Below, in pieces: positions 33,695-45,200 of a stretch of DNA of 64,000 bases (position 1 is the stretch's first letter; each line of letters begins with the position of its first letter). The translations under genes were made by a program, and so were the position numbers. Below the pieces are notes generated by a model, which saw nothing but the letters and a program-made list of their open reading frames with translations, was not told where the DNA came from and made no database searches. Source of the stretch: Asparagopsis taxiformis (taxonomy: Eukaryota > Rhodophyta > Florideophyceae > Bonnemaisoniales > Bonnemaisoniaceae); assembly GCA_030407315.1 (NCBI GenBank), contig JALQPE010000100.1:217220-281219 (forward strand), read 5' to 3'.

Positions 33695-36139
33695 ATGTAC
33701 ACCACGGCAAGAAGACTTGCCGCGATGCAGAATGACGACATGTTCGTTCAATCCGATATGGTCGCTGCCATTAACCTCCTGCAGCGTTGCATTCTCGAGC
33801 ACAACCATATAGGTGCCATGTTCGATCTCGCCACCATTCTGGCGAACAAACATTTCGGGAGAAGCAAAACCTTTCTGCGCATGACCTTATACGATAGATG
33901 CGTTATCGAGGGTGATCACCACGAGTCCAAACTCCAGCTCGCCAGACTTCTTCTGCGCAAGGACTTGGGTAGACTCAACAAATTTAATCGCGCCGTCGAA
34001 TTGTATGAAAGCTACATAGACCGAACGGCTCAGGGTGACGCCATGTACGAACTCGCAGCAATTCTCGCAAAAGGAGCACCAGGTGTTCGTAGGAACAGTA
34101 TTCGAGCTTTGCAGTTGTTTCAGCGCTGTGTCAATGAACATAACAATATCGCCGCCATTCCCAAAGCCGTTCAAATTATCATGTCTGGCGTAGACGGCAT
34201 CGAGAAGGACGCCACTCGTGCAATGCAAATGTGTAATGCCTTTATAGATGCCGGCCAAAAATTGACCGGTTTAACACAACTCGCCAGCAAGCTCGCTTTC
34301 GAGAAACAATGTCCATCTCGTTTATCCAACAATGCATCCTTCGCGGTGCAACTGCTCGAGCTGTGCATTAAGAAGAAAGACGACGCGTCCGCCCGGGTTG
34401 CTCTCGCTGAAATACTCGTACTGGGTCGCGCGCAATTCAAGAGCGGCGTCGATCGTGGTCTACAGCTATGTGCGACAGTGCTCGAAACTGGCGATTACGC
34501 GTCCTGGTCGGGCGTGGAACGAATCGCCCAAAGCTTGGCGAGTGCGCAGAATCGCACGTCGGACGAGGCGTCGATTGCAGTTCGCTTATGCCAGATGTGT
34601 ATAGAGAAGAATCGTGGCAAAATCGCCCCGCTCATTTTGGCCGGACTCAGCATGACTACCGCTCCGCGCGTCGAGAGCGACGTCGAGCGTGCATTGCTAT
34701 TTTACGTCAACTCTCTGCGTTCAGATACTAGTGGCGTGCGGCTCAGGAATTATGCCAGAAGGATTGTGGGTAGTCGCTGTAGAACTAGAGATCTGCAGCT
34801 TGCAATACAGTTATGTGAGATGTGTATAGAGAGGAACGACAATGCAAATGATGTGGTGGCTCTGGCTGAGGTGCTCCTGACGCCAGTACTTGGCTTTGAA
34901 AATGACGTGAATCGTGTCTTGGAGCTATGTGAGAAGTACATATATAGATTTCGCAGATGTAGTAGAATAAGTTGTCTTGCGAAGAATGTCGCGTATGGAA
35001 CACGCTACTCGATTTGCAATGCACCGCTTTCGAGACAACTGTGTGAGATGTGTATGCGCTTGAGCAACGAGGTGGAACCTGTGCTGATTCTAGCCGAGTT
35101 ACTCATAACTGGAGCTCCAGGTGTCCAGAGAGATGAAAAACGGGCAATCGAACTGTACAAGTGCGCGTTTGATGCAGGCGCAAGTTTCAACCTAGCTGAG
35201 AATCTTGTGATGATGGTAGCGTCTGGGACTGGATCAGTAATGAAGAACATACCTCTCGCCATAGAACTATGCGAGATGTACGTGGCGACGGATGATCATT
35301 ATGCGATGGTCATGTTGGGTGGGATACTTTTAGCGGAAGGTAATGGAGAGGAAGATATTAGTCGTGGACTGCAGATGTGCAACAAGTCTCTGCGAAAAAT
35401 CAAAGGTCAATTTCGGTTGTTCAGTGATGTTGTGGCTCTGGCAAGAAGGATGATGTTTGGGGAACGCGGTGTCGCAAAGAGTGAACGACTGGCACTGCAA
35501 TTATGTGAAATGTGTATAGCAAGTTGGAAAGAATGGCAGGTTGATGAAGATGTTCTCGTCAGTGTGGCACAAGTATTAATAGGCGGGACGACGCACAGCA
35601 GGGATAGTGACTTTGCAATATATCTGTGCGAAGTGGCCTGCGAAAGAAGTGATAGCTGCTGTAGGAAGATAGCAGCCATTGCACGGGACATAGCGTTTGG
35701 GACGGGGGGGATGGTGAGAGATACGGCGCTCGCAATCAAGTTGTGTGAGATGTGCATTGACAAAAATAGCAATGCAATCGCGTGCATTACGTTGGCGGAA
35801 ATATATTTTTCACGCGCACCCAAATCGGGCGAGGACATCGCGTACGGCATCAAGCTGTGTGAAAGGTCCGTGATCGAGAATCGGGAAGAAAGCTTGGTGG
35901 TCTGTCTCGCCGGAAGGATATGGGCTGGCGTGGATTGGATGGACGATGATAAGATGCTTGCAGTTCAATTGCTGCAGATATGCATTGCGAAAGGGGGCGA
36001 CGTACACGCAATGGTGGTTCTGTCGGAAATGTATTATGAGGGAGGGCGCGGCGTGCCGGTCGACATGAATCGGGCACAAGACTTGTATGAACGAGCCGTG
36101 AGTGCAGGATGGTTGTTCAGGGGGATCGCGGAACCTTGA
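33695..36139 (+). CDS. Sel1-like-repeat protein 1 (814 aa)
   Basis: The protein is a near-continuous alpha/alpha solenoid of Sel1-like repeats. A double module of about 73 residues recurs: A-x-QLCEMCI-(E/D)-K-x-x-D-A, then a helix (VALAEVLL), a G-x-x-V-x-x-D-x-x-RAL-x-LCE loop typical of Sel1, and a second, more variable pair ending in G-x-x-x-D. The N-terminus MYTTARRLAAMQNDD is shared with the three paralogues downstream, which fixes the ATG at 33695 rather than the TTG 18 bases upstream. No signal peptide or membrane segment is visible. Sel1 repeats usually mediate protein-protein contacts. Partners and role here are unknown. It lies 482 bases after the NB-ARC/TIR gene on the same strand. 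Confidence 0.88.
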   Translation: MYTTARRLAAMQNDDMFVQSDMVAAINLLQRCILEHNHIGAMFDLATILANKHFGRSKTFLRMTLYDRCVIEGDHHESKLQLARLLLRKDLGRLNKFNRAVELYESYIDRTAQGDAMYELAAILAKGAPGVRRNSIRALQLFQRCVNEHNNIAAIPKAVQIIMSGVDGIEKDATRAMQMCNAFIDAGQKLTGLTQLASKLAFEKQCPSRLSNNASFAVQLLELCIKKKDDASARVALAEILVLGRAQFKSGVDRGLQLCATVLETGDYASWSGVERIAQSLASAQNRTSDEASIAVRLCQMCIEKNRGKIAPLILAGLSMTTAPRVESDVERALLFYVNSLRSDTSGVRLRNYARRIVGSRCRTRDLQLAIQLCEMCIERNDNANDVVALAEVLLTPVLGFENDVNRVLELCEKYIYRFRRCSRISCLAKNVAYGTRYSICNAPLSRQLCEMCMRLSNEVEPVLILAELLITGAPGVQRDEKRAIELYKCAFDAGASFNLAENLVMMVASGTGSVMKNIPLAIELCEMYVATDDHYAMVMLGGILLAEGNGEEDISRGLQMCNKSLRKIKGQFRLFSDVVALARRMMFGERGVAKSERLALQLCEMCIASWKEWQVDEDVLVSVAQVLIGGTTHSRDSDFAIYLCEVACERSDSCCRKIAAIARDIAFGTGGMVRDTALAIKLCEMCIDKNSNAIACITLAEIYFSRAPKSGEDIAYGIKLCERSVIENREESLVVCLAGRIWAGVDWMDDDKMLAVQLLQICIAKGGDVHAMVVLSEMYYEGGRGVPVDMNRAQDLYERAVSAGWLFRGIAEP

Positions 36140-36459
36140 ATGTATGAGTAAAGGCGTCCGCGAAATCTAATTGCGAGTCAACAGTGCGTGCATTTGATCG
36201 CGCATGGAACAAGCTCAAATCGTTATTGCTTCCAAATAATCAGCTTGTTAGCATACTTCACACGCGTTCTTTCCATGACGCGTTCGCGTCCTTTGCAACC
36301 AATAACATTTCTTCTCATTCAATTCGTGTATCTTGTTGACGCTTGCATCCCTCTTCCAATTGTGCGTATGTATATCACTCGCGATGTACCGAGTCACAAT
36401 TTCAAGCTCCCCACTGCCACAGCCCATTGCACGTCAACTTTTTTCAACCCCTTTCCATA
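36140..36459 (+). other. Spacer between Sel1 genes 1 and 2
   Basis: 320 bases without a supported gene, pyrimidine-rich towards the ATG at 36460. It probably holds the terminator of gene 1 and the promoter of gene 2. Confidence 0.45.
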
Positions 36460-38775
36460 ATGTACGCCACTGCCAGACGACTTGCCGGTTTGCAGCGTGA
36501 TGACATCGGCGTTCAATTCAACAAGTCAGCGGCAATAGACTTGTTTCAGCGCTGCATTGACGAGCAAAACCATGTGGGAGCCATGTTTGATCTTGCTGGA
36601 ATCCTGGAAAAGGAGCATCAACCTGACGACAGCAATTTTCTCCGCAGTATTGCGCTATATGAGAGGTGTGCTGTGGAGAGCAATAATTGCCAAGCCAAAC
36701 TCTCCCTTGCCAGACTCCTTTGGCAACGGAGACAACGAAGACCGACAGATACTGTCGATGCTGTTCGTGCTGTTCAACTGTATGGCGAGTGTATCCAACA
36801 AACTGCTGATGGTAAAGCTATGTACGAACTTGCCAGAATCCTAGAGGCAGGAGCACCTGGAGTTGAGAAGGATGTATCTCGAGCGCTTCAACTGTACGAG
36901 AAATGTATTCATCATGGAGAACATGGTCTCCAAGCCATGGATAACGTCATCTGGAATCTCACGTCTGGAACGTACAGCGCTGAGAACATTATTCTTCATG
37001 CCTTGCAAATATTCAACATCTATCTTGTTGAAAATGCCGACGCGGATGATGGGTTGCAATTTGTGCACCGTCAAATATACGAGCGTCGACGCACAGGTAG
37101 TTCATTAATCAATGCCCCTCATGTAGTACGATTGCTGGAGATGTGCATAGAGGAGAGAAACGATACACAGGCTATGGTTCTTCTCGCCGATATTCTGTTA
37201 TTTGGTGCTGCTCATGTCGAGAGAGATGTTTGCCGTGGTTTACAGCTATGTGCGACAGCTTTGGAAGCTGAAGATGATTTGCCGTTTTGTACAATAGCGG
37301 ATATTGCAAGGAATCTGGTTGAAGAACAGTGGCGAACCCCTGAAAATGCGTCGATCGCAGCCCAGTTATGTGAGATGTGTATAGAGAAGAAGAGCGATGC
37401 TGGAACTGTGCTGACCCTTGCCGAAACACTCATGGTTGCAGATTTAAGAGTTGAGGAAACCAAAGATCGTGCAGGGCAGCTTTGTGCCAACCCTGTGGAT
37501 GGTAACAGATCGTTCAGAGAACAGACTAATCTTGCTAGGGAGATAGTATATCGACCGTTTCATACAGCTAAAGATGCAAAACTTGCGATGCAGTTATGTG
37601 AGATGTTGACGGCCAATGACAAGGATGCAGACACAATGTTGATTTTGGCCGAGCTTCTCATGAGAGAGGATTCGGGTGTTGTAAATGATGTTCCGCGCGG
37701 GTTGACGTTGTGTGCGCAGTACCTGGAAATAACGGGATCCTGCTATGGGGTAACCAATCTTGCAATCAAACTGGCGCGTGTGACGCATGGGAAAAATAGA
37801 TATATACTGCTTGCAATGCAGCTATGTGAGATGTGTGTGGACATGATGAACGATGCAGAGGCCATGGTGGTTTTGGCCGAGCTGCTTATAACGGAAACCA
37901 CAGATGTCGGAAACAACATTGAACGTGCAATGCTGCTTTGTGAAAAGTACCTGGATGCAACTGGAAGTTGTGCGGAACTGACCAACCTCGCGAGAAAACT
38001 AACCAATGAGATATCTACCAGAGCTGGAGATGCGCGGCTGGCAGTGCAACTATGTGAGATGTGTATAAACAAGAGAACCGATACACACGCTATGATGGTT
38101 CTGGCGGAGATGCTCATGAGAGGCGCGCCGGATGTGGAAGAAGACGTTGATCGTGCAATGAAATTGTACAAGGATTGTTTCGATGCAGGCGTGAGTTGGT
38201 ACAGAGTTAAAAGACGAATTAGAGAGGTGGCATTTGGAGCAAAGAGGACGGCGAAGAATGTTGCTCTTGCAATGAATTTGTTCGAGTTGTACTTGGTGAC
38301 AACTAATGATGTTTATGCTATCGTTTCTTTCTTGGAGATTATTGTAAGTGCAAGCACAGATAGTGATGAAATCAAGTGTGGAATGGAGCTGTGCATGACA
38401 TATCTCAAGGGCAATAGAATCTCATCTGAGATATGCAGTGCAATTGTCAGTCTAGCGAGAAGAATCATGAATGGGAGATCGGGGATTGCAAGAAACGTCC
38501 AGTTGGCCCTACAATTATGTGAGATGTGCTTGGCCACATGGAACGAACTGGAAATAAACGCCGATGTTCTACTCGACGCTGCAGAAGTAATCATATGCGC
38601 GGCCGCGAGCTCGGCAGACGTCGAAGATGCCATGCATATGTGTGAAGTGGCTATCAGAAGTGGTGGTAGCTGCAGAAAGGTGGCGACAATCGCGAGAGAC
38701 GTAGCGTTTGGAAGGAAGGGAATGGTGCAGAATACAAAGCTCGCAATCAGACTTTGCGAACTGTCTTGCGCATGA
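36460..38775 (+). CDS. Sel1-like-repeat protein 2 (771 aa), C-terminally short
   Basis: Same family as its neighbours: N-terminus MYATARRLAGLQRDDIGVQF, then about ten double Sel1-like modules with LCEMCI(E/D) helices. The region LCEMCLATWNELEIN (about 688-702) matches the penultimate block of the other three. The protein then ends after AIRLCELSCA, whereas the paralogues continue for roughly 110 to 160 more residues (another LCEMCI module and a final G.GV..D...A...Y.RA repeat). It therefore lacks the terminal modules, by a stop or a deletion. The frame is otherwise intact. The ATG is set by homology; an upstream extension is not conserved. Confidence 0.85.
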   Translation: MYATARRLAGLQRDDIGVQFNKSAAIDLFQRCIDEQNHVGAMFDLAGILEKEHQPDDSNFLRSIALYERCAVESNNCQAKLSLARLLWQRRQRRPTDTVDAVRAVQLYGECIQQTADGKAMYELARILEAGAPGVEKDVSRALQLYEKCIHHGEHGLQAMDNVIWNLTSGTYSAENIILHALQIFNIYLVENADADDGLQFVHRQIYERRRTGSSLINAPHVVRLLEMCIEERNDTQAMVLLADILLFGAAHVERDVCRGLQLCATALEAEDDLPFCTIADIARNLVEEQWRTPENASIAAQLCEMCIEKKSDAGTVLTLAETLMVADLRVEETKDRAGQLCANPVDGNRSFREQTNLAREIVYRPFHTAKDAKLAMQLCEMLTANDKDADTMLILAELLMREDSGVVNDVPRGLTLCAQYLEITGSCYGVTNLAIKLARVTHGKNRYILLAMQLCEMCVDMMNDAEAMVVLAELLITETTDVGNNIERAMLLCEKYLDATGSCAELTNLARKLTNEISTRAGDARLAVQLCEMCINKRTDTHAMMVLAEMLMRGAPDVEEDVDRAMKLYKDCFDAGVSWYRVKRRIREVAFGAKRTAKNVALAMNLFELYLVTTNDVYAIVSFLEIIVSASTDSDEIKCGMELCMTYLKGNRISSEICSAIVSLARRIMNGRSGIARNVQLALQLCEMCLATWNELEINADVLLDAAEVIICAAASSADVEDAMHMCEVAIRSGGSCRKVATIARDVAFGRKGMVQNTKLAIRLCELSCA

Positions 38776-41645
38776 AGCTTGGAATGGGCGGTGGTGAATG
38801 AAATTAGATAACAATGTTGAGATATTAACTTGGGTGGTAAACAAAACTTTGGCATGGGTTGAGCGAGATGAGGTCCCCTAGCGCAATGAGTTCCATGATT
38901 GATGAACAAGTCGATGGAGCGAACAGCTCTAGTTCACATTACGACCGACCCCATTGAGGTTACATGAGCCAATCTCGATGTGATCGAATCCGGTGAGCGC
39001 AAGTTGTTGCGTGTGTCGATAAGTTTATTTACACGTGGATTCAGATACGCTTGACACAGACTAAAAACGTCTGCATCTTTCAGCTCAGCCAGATTTATAC
39101 CCCCTCCGTCTCAGCCACCTGCATCCGCCTACCACTGCCAATCCACTACGACTTACTCATCTCTATTACCATGACATGTTCCGTCACGCAAAATAGAACA
39201 TTTCCAAACACTCGACCAATTTAAAACGCCGACTTGCAAAATTGGTGCAGGCTTGTACCAGCACGATTTTTCTCGGCACGTGGGTATCATCCAGAAATAA
39301 TGCACATCGGTTTCAATCCAACCCGTTTTGCTCGCCGTCTCTCGCTATACGAGCGTTGAATCAACCATTCCCGTTGTCCCAAGTCTATCGGCATCTGCAC
39401 AACTGCTGCACAAAGATTCGTCGCGACGCATACCGAGTATACACTCATACAACTGCATTGCTCGGGATATATCCTTCTTGACTCCTGGTTTAGGAATCCA
39501 GCGGGATGTCCCGGCCCAGGAGTCTGGAAAGAAGTATCCCGATCACTGCATTTGTATGGGAGTTGTTCTGGTGATTAAAGGTATTCAAATGACGCCCGTC
39601 GTGGCTTTGCTTACTTTCAAGAAATTGCGTCGATTTGGACTGCAACTGATATATCTATGGTGATACGCATGTCCGCCACAGCTGGATATTCTGAAGATTG
39701 TCGAGTTGGGTGCGATATTTGATTGTACCAAGTATGCCTATCGTTCTGAGCAGCGACAGATACCGCGAAGAGAGGATCCATGCGTATACTGGAATATGCG
39801 TCGGTTGCAATTCTACAGGCACACTTGTTAGAAGGGTGGTAGAAGAAAGTCATGTCAAAATGATCGAACAGAGCGGTCTGGTGAAGAACAAAAAAATCTT
39901 GAGGGGAATCAAGCGGATAGGTTATTTGCGATATCCGGATTTTGCAACATGCGATGAAGTTTCAAGTGAGGGATTCAGGTTACGATATTTTGCGCACAAC
40001 TTCATGCACTATGAATCATATCAGCCGTGTAATACTGACTTGTGACAAGTCTTGAGGCGAAAATGAACGTCACACACCATAGGTGAACAGTTGTGCAAAG
40101 ATCCTTTCAAAGGATATATGGGTTGTAAGGTGCGTACGCATGACGCGTGCAGAAGTATGGAACAGAACAGATGTGATGTCTCATCTGGTACAGCTCCTGA
40201 AAGTCGATAACATCGACCGTACGATGAAACCCTATGGAGATTCGCATTCGATATTTTCTTCACAAAAATCTGCAAGGAGGCGGATCCTTTCTTCAATTGA
40301 AATCATGCAGAGCTGCAGGCATATAAAACTGAGTGGAAACACTATGAACTATCGCGATTCCTTATAATCTCGAGACTAAGAGGATGATGATATTTGGGGA
40401 TAAACATATTAATGGCTGGCAGCATTTCTATTAAGCAATTTCATTGTAGGTATCGGTTCCTGTTTGGAGTACTAAAACGTATACTCTTGTCGACAGTGCC
40501 GCGAGCCAGCTTTCGTACACATCTCTATAATTAACGTTGTTCTTTGATGACGTTGAGAGTGGAAAGATATTGGCCATTCTATCCGAATGAACATTGCTGC
40601 CGTCATAATATCTTTCTTGGATGCAAGAACGAGAACTACGTCTGAACCATTTCGATTTGCTAACGCACTACTGCACAGAGGTATACAAATTCTTGTTATC
40701 AGAAATATCTGTGTCTCGCATCACGCTGTGCAGGATGCGTTTTACAAAGAACAACGGCAGCCCTGGAAAAGTAGGAAAAAAGATTGGTGAGGTTTATCCA
40801 CACCTGTGAACTATATGAGAGCCTCACCGAACAAACATGTGATAGTATAGCCAAATAAAAAGGTACAAAATTTCTTGAGTAGCACCAAGCTTTGGGAAGG
40901 AGAAATAAGCACTCTGGGTCGAGAGCTGGGCGTAATGAACTTGATAATTGCATCGCCTAACTATGTTGCTGAGAGACCATACAATACGAAGATGGCATCG
41001 AGAAGAATGCCGCTCGCCTATCTTAATTATATGAGCAATGTCACTAAACTGGGAGCAAATCTAGCCGCGCAGGGATAAACTCTTTTTGTTTCCCATTCAA
41101 CGCACTTTTCGCAGCGTAACTAGTTAGGATGTGCGATACGAATGAGGACGTTACGATGGCCATAGTCATGAAAATTTGTCCATACACAGGGCACCCGAAG
41201 CTTCCAAGAATTGTAAAGGATGAATTGAATCATGCTCGGCATCTCAGGAGGTTGACTGTAATTCTTCGTGGCATGGATTGCAAGAAAGCTAATCGATATG
41301 GAAAGGATGATGCCTGGGAGGTTGGGCGCAGATTAGAGCCATGAGTGAAATCTTGGTTCTGAGCCCATATTTTTACCGCTTCTGGAGTATAAGATGGGGT
41401 GTGCCAATGACCTCGTCGGCTCAAACAAAAAAAGCTGGTTGTTTAATTACGAGGGATTTACATGATTGATAGGAAGGAGCGGTAAACTGGAGGAGTTGTT
41501 TTCATCACCATGGCAAAATTATTGATCAAGACGGCGTCACCAATGAGCTGGGAATTTTTGAAACTGCATCTGGTGGGAACACAAGTTGCTCGAAATGCTA
41601 TGCTTTGGAAAGGGAGGGGGGACGGTGATGTCCTTGTGCTTGCAG
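38776..41645. other. 2.9 kb without a supported gene between Sel1 genes 2 and 3
   Basis: This is the largest gap in the cluster. Several short frames (for example 39698-40045, 41129-41344) have a somewhat protein-like composition but no recognisable domain and no ATG with a family N-terminus. No Sel1 motif (LCEMC or G.GV..D...A) could be read on either strand. It may hold a decayed, unrelated gene. Confidence 0.4.
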
Positions 41646-42080
41646 CTAGACTATGTTGGGTGTGTAGTGATTAGAGTAAAGCGACACGGGCGCGCTAAGT
41701 GTGGTGGAGGTACTCGTCATCGGCGTATCAGAGCTGAACGTGATAGTTAAGTGTGCGACGTAATTCTCAGTACGGAATGGATAGGCCTTTGCAGCCTTAG
41801 TATACGAGATAATTCTCAGCACGCTTACCATGGCATTGCGGCGTGGAACAAGTTGGAAAAAATCAACTGTTTTGCAAAGAGATGAGCGCGTGAATCCGGC
41901 CAGCGCAATTCCCCAAATCGCTTGCCCCCAAATCCGGCGACTGAAAAAGTTGACCATGAATTCTATGGAAATCAATTCGTAAATGCGATTGACGAACCTG
42001 TCCTCTAAACCCATCTTAGGGACAAACTCTGTCATCCATATCTCTTCCATCACGCTCGCAATGTTTTCCCCATCACGCAT
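41646..42080 (-). CDS. Hypothetical 144 aa protein
   Basis: This minus-strand frame has an ATG at 42080 and a plausible mixed composition (MRDGENIASVMEEIWMTEFV...FFSRRIWGQAIWGIALAG). The middle is moderately hydrophobic and the C-terminus is serine/threonine-rich. It is divergent from Sel1 gene 3, 196 bases away. No family is recognised; it may be a chance frame. Confidence 0.25.
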   Translation of the reverse strand: MRDGENIASVMEEIWMTEFVPKMGLEDRFVNRIYELISIEFMVNFFSRRIWGQAIWGIALAGFTRSSLCKTVDFFQLVPRRNAMVSVLRIISYTKAAKAYPFRTENYVAHLTITFSSDTPMTSTSTTLSAPVSLYSNHYTPNIV

Positions 42081-42276
42081 TCCAATGCTTCCAAGATGTA
42101 CACCTGTATGTGGCTGTGAGTACTGGAAGAGAGAGCCCGCAGTCTATGTACCATGAATCAGAATTCGCCTTTTCATCGTCGCAAACCATTTCTTCAGTTT
42201 CATTCTCTGCCTTCTAGCATCTCACCGCCACATTCCCCCCAAACACATTTTCAGCACCTCCATCATCCATCGCGCC

Positions 42277-45200
42277 ATGTATTGCACAGCTCGAAGACTT
42301 TCCGGTATGGAACGCGACGACCTATTCGTTGAATTCAATATCCCTGCTGCAATAGACTTGTTCCAGCGTTGCATCAATGAGCAGGAACATGTCGGGGCCA
42401 TGCTTGATCTTGCTACAATACTTGAAGATGAATCTGACGACGAAGACAGTATCACCTCTAGTGTTGCGTTATATGAGAGATATATCGTTGAAACCTGTAG
42501 CAGTGAGGCTAAACTTCGCCTTGCCAGATTTCACATGAAAAAGCAGCCAAAGGACGTTGGGCGCGCTGTTCAACTGTACGAGAGTTGTATAGAAGAGGAT
42601 GGCGATGGAGCAGCCATGTGCGAACTTGCAGAGATATTGGAGGAGGGGCCACTAGGAACTAGAAAGGATGTATTGCGAGCACTCCATTTGTATGAAAGCT
42701 GCATTGAAAATGGAGATCACGCTGTCAGAGCCATACCTAAACTCATCAAATTACTCATCTCCGGCGCGGATGGCATTGAGAGCGATGTCCCTCGTGCATT
42801 GCAAATGACTGAGGCCTATATCGATGAAAATGGTCATGACGAAGGTATTATTGTAATTGCCAGAAGGTTGGCTTTCCAACCATGGTTTACATTTAAGTCA
42901 GCAACCACTGTACCGCTTGCGATTCAATTGTTGGATGTATGTATCGAGAAGAATAATAGTTCACAAGCTATGATTGTTCTGGCTACAATACTGCTTTTTG
43001 AATCGCCTCATGTCGAGAGGGATATAGATCGCGGCTTACAACTATGTGCGACAGCTCTTCAAGTCTTACAGGGTGCAGACGTATATCGAGTTATCACAAT
43101 TGCGAGGCATATGATGCTCGAGCCGCGACCTTCTTTCCAGGATATGTCTATTGCTGTGCGTTTGTGTGAGTTGTGTATCGATCACACAAATGACCCTGAA
43201 CCTATGATGATACTCGCTGAAATACTAATCACTGGACCTGCAGGAGTAGACAAAGACACAAGTCGTGCCATGGAATTATGTGCTACCGTTGTCCATGATT
43301 CTGACGGTTGTTACCTCGTATGTGATCTTGCAAGAAAATTGGCAGATGTAAGAATGGGAAAGCCCGCAGATATGCGACTTGCAATAGATCTATGTGAGAT
43401 GTGTATTGAACAGAACAACCATGCACGTGCCATGGTGGACCTTGCTGAAATTTTTCTCACTGGCGGCCCAGGCGTGGAAAAAGACGTTAATCGTGCCATG
43501 GAACTATGTGAAAGATCCCTAGATGGAAGCGACACCAGTTTCTATATTACTAGAGCTGCCAAAAAGTTGATGTATGTCGGTTCTGGAAGGCCCAGAGACA
43601 TTCCGTCTGCAGTGCGTCTTTGCGAGATGTGTATAGAGAAGAAGAATGATACAAGAGCTATGAAAATGTTGGCCAAATTGTTCATGACTGGGGCTCCTCA
43701 CGTTGAAGAAGATATTGATCGAGCGATGGAGTTGTGGGAGAAGTACCTCGACCGAGGCGGACCATGTGAAGCGCTGACTAAGTTTGCACGTAAGATAGTG
43801 GATGAAGCGTGTGGGATAACGAAGTATGTGCGATCTGCAATACGATTGTGCGAGATGTGTATAGACAGAAGGGATGATTTGGTTGCAATGATAATTCTAG
43901 CCGTATTGCTCATGGTTAAAATTCCAGGTGTCGAAAAGGAAGTCGATCGTGTGATGAGTCTCTGCAAAAGTTACCTTGAAAGAAGCGGAGACTGTGGTGC
44001 GTTGATCAAGTTTGTGAGAAGAATGGCATTTGGAGATTGTGCAATATGTCATGATATACAGGTAGCCGTGCGGCTATGCGAGATGTGTATAGATATGAGA
44101 AACAAGCTACCCGCGATGGGAATTCTTGGTGAACTACTTATCACGGGATCATCGGGCGTAGGAAAAGACATTAGTCGTGGAATGGAACTTTTCGACAAGT
44201 ATCTCCTTGCAAATGGATCAAGCGAAAAATTAACCCACTTGGCAAGGAACATCGCTGATGGAACAGATGGTTTAACTAGGGATGTGCAGCTGGCAGTACA
44301 GATATGTGAACTGAATATCGACAAGAAGAACGACCTAGGAGCTCTGTTGCTTTTGGCCGAGATACTTCTGACTGGAGCACCGAATGTAGGAAGAGACGTT
44401 GATCGTGCTATGGAGCTCTGTGAGAGATATCTGCTTGAGAATGGGTCTAGGGAAGAGTTGAACAAAATGGTATGGAAATTGGGACATGGAATATTTGGGA
44501 CAGTCAAGGACGCTCGGCTTGCAATGCAGCTATGTGATATGTCTATAGAGAAGAAGAACGATGGAAACTCCATGGTGATTCTGGCGGAGATACTCTATGC
44601 TGGAGCACCGAATGTGGACAGAGACGTCAACCGTGCAATTGATCTTTGTGAGAAATATCTGTGCGAGAATGAATCCGGGAAAGCGCTGATCTCCCTTGCG
44701 ACGGAGATAGCGAATGAAAGACATAGAACTATTTGGGATATGCGTTTCGCAATGCAGCTATGTGAGATGTGTCTAAAGAAGAAAGAGCATGAGGATGCTA
44801 TGCTGATTCAGGCCAAGATCCTTATGATTGGAGATTCCAACGTCGAGAAGGACTTTGATCGTGCACTGAAGCTTTGTGAAACCTGCCTCAATGCAGGCGA
44901 TCACTCGGGGCAGGTAACTGCTCTTGCGAAGCAACTATTGTGTGGGGCGAAGGGCGCAACAAAGGATGTGCGACTTGCTATGCAGCTATGTGAGATGTGT
45001 ATCGACAAGTGGAAGTATAGAGAGGCCATGATAGTACTGGGGGAAATACTCATGAGGAATACCCCTAATGTGACAAAAGACGTTGATCGTGCAATGAAAC
45101 TGTTTAATGAATCTCTCAGCATCGAGCTTGAGTACCAAGTTAACGCACGGATATGGGATATGGTATATGGAACAGGACTGATATCGAAGAATGTGGCGGT

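Noticed and set aside
39698..40045. 115-codon frame between Sel1 genes 2 and 3
   Set aside because: Begins at TTG, no domain, no similarity to the Sel1 family seen by eye.
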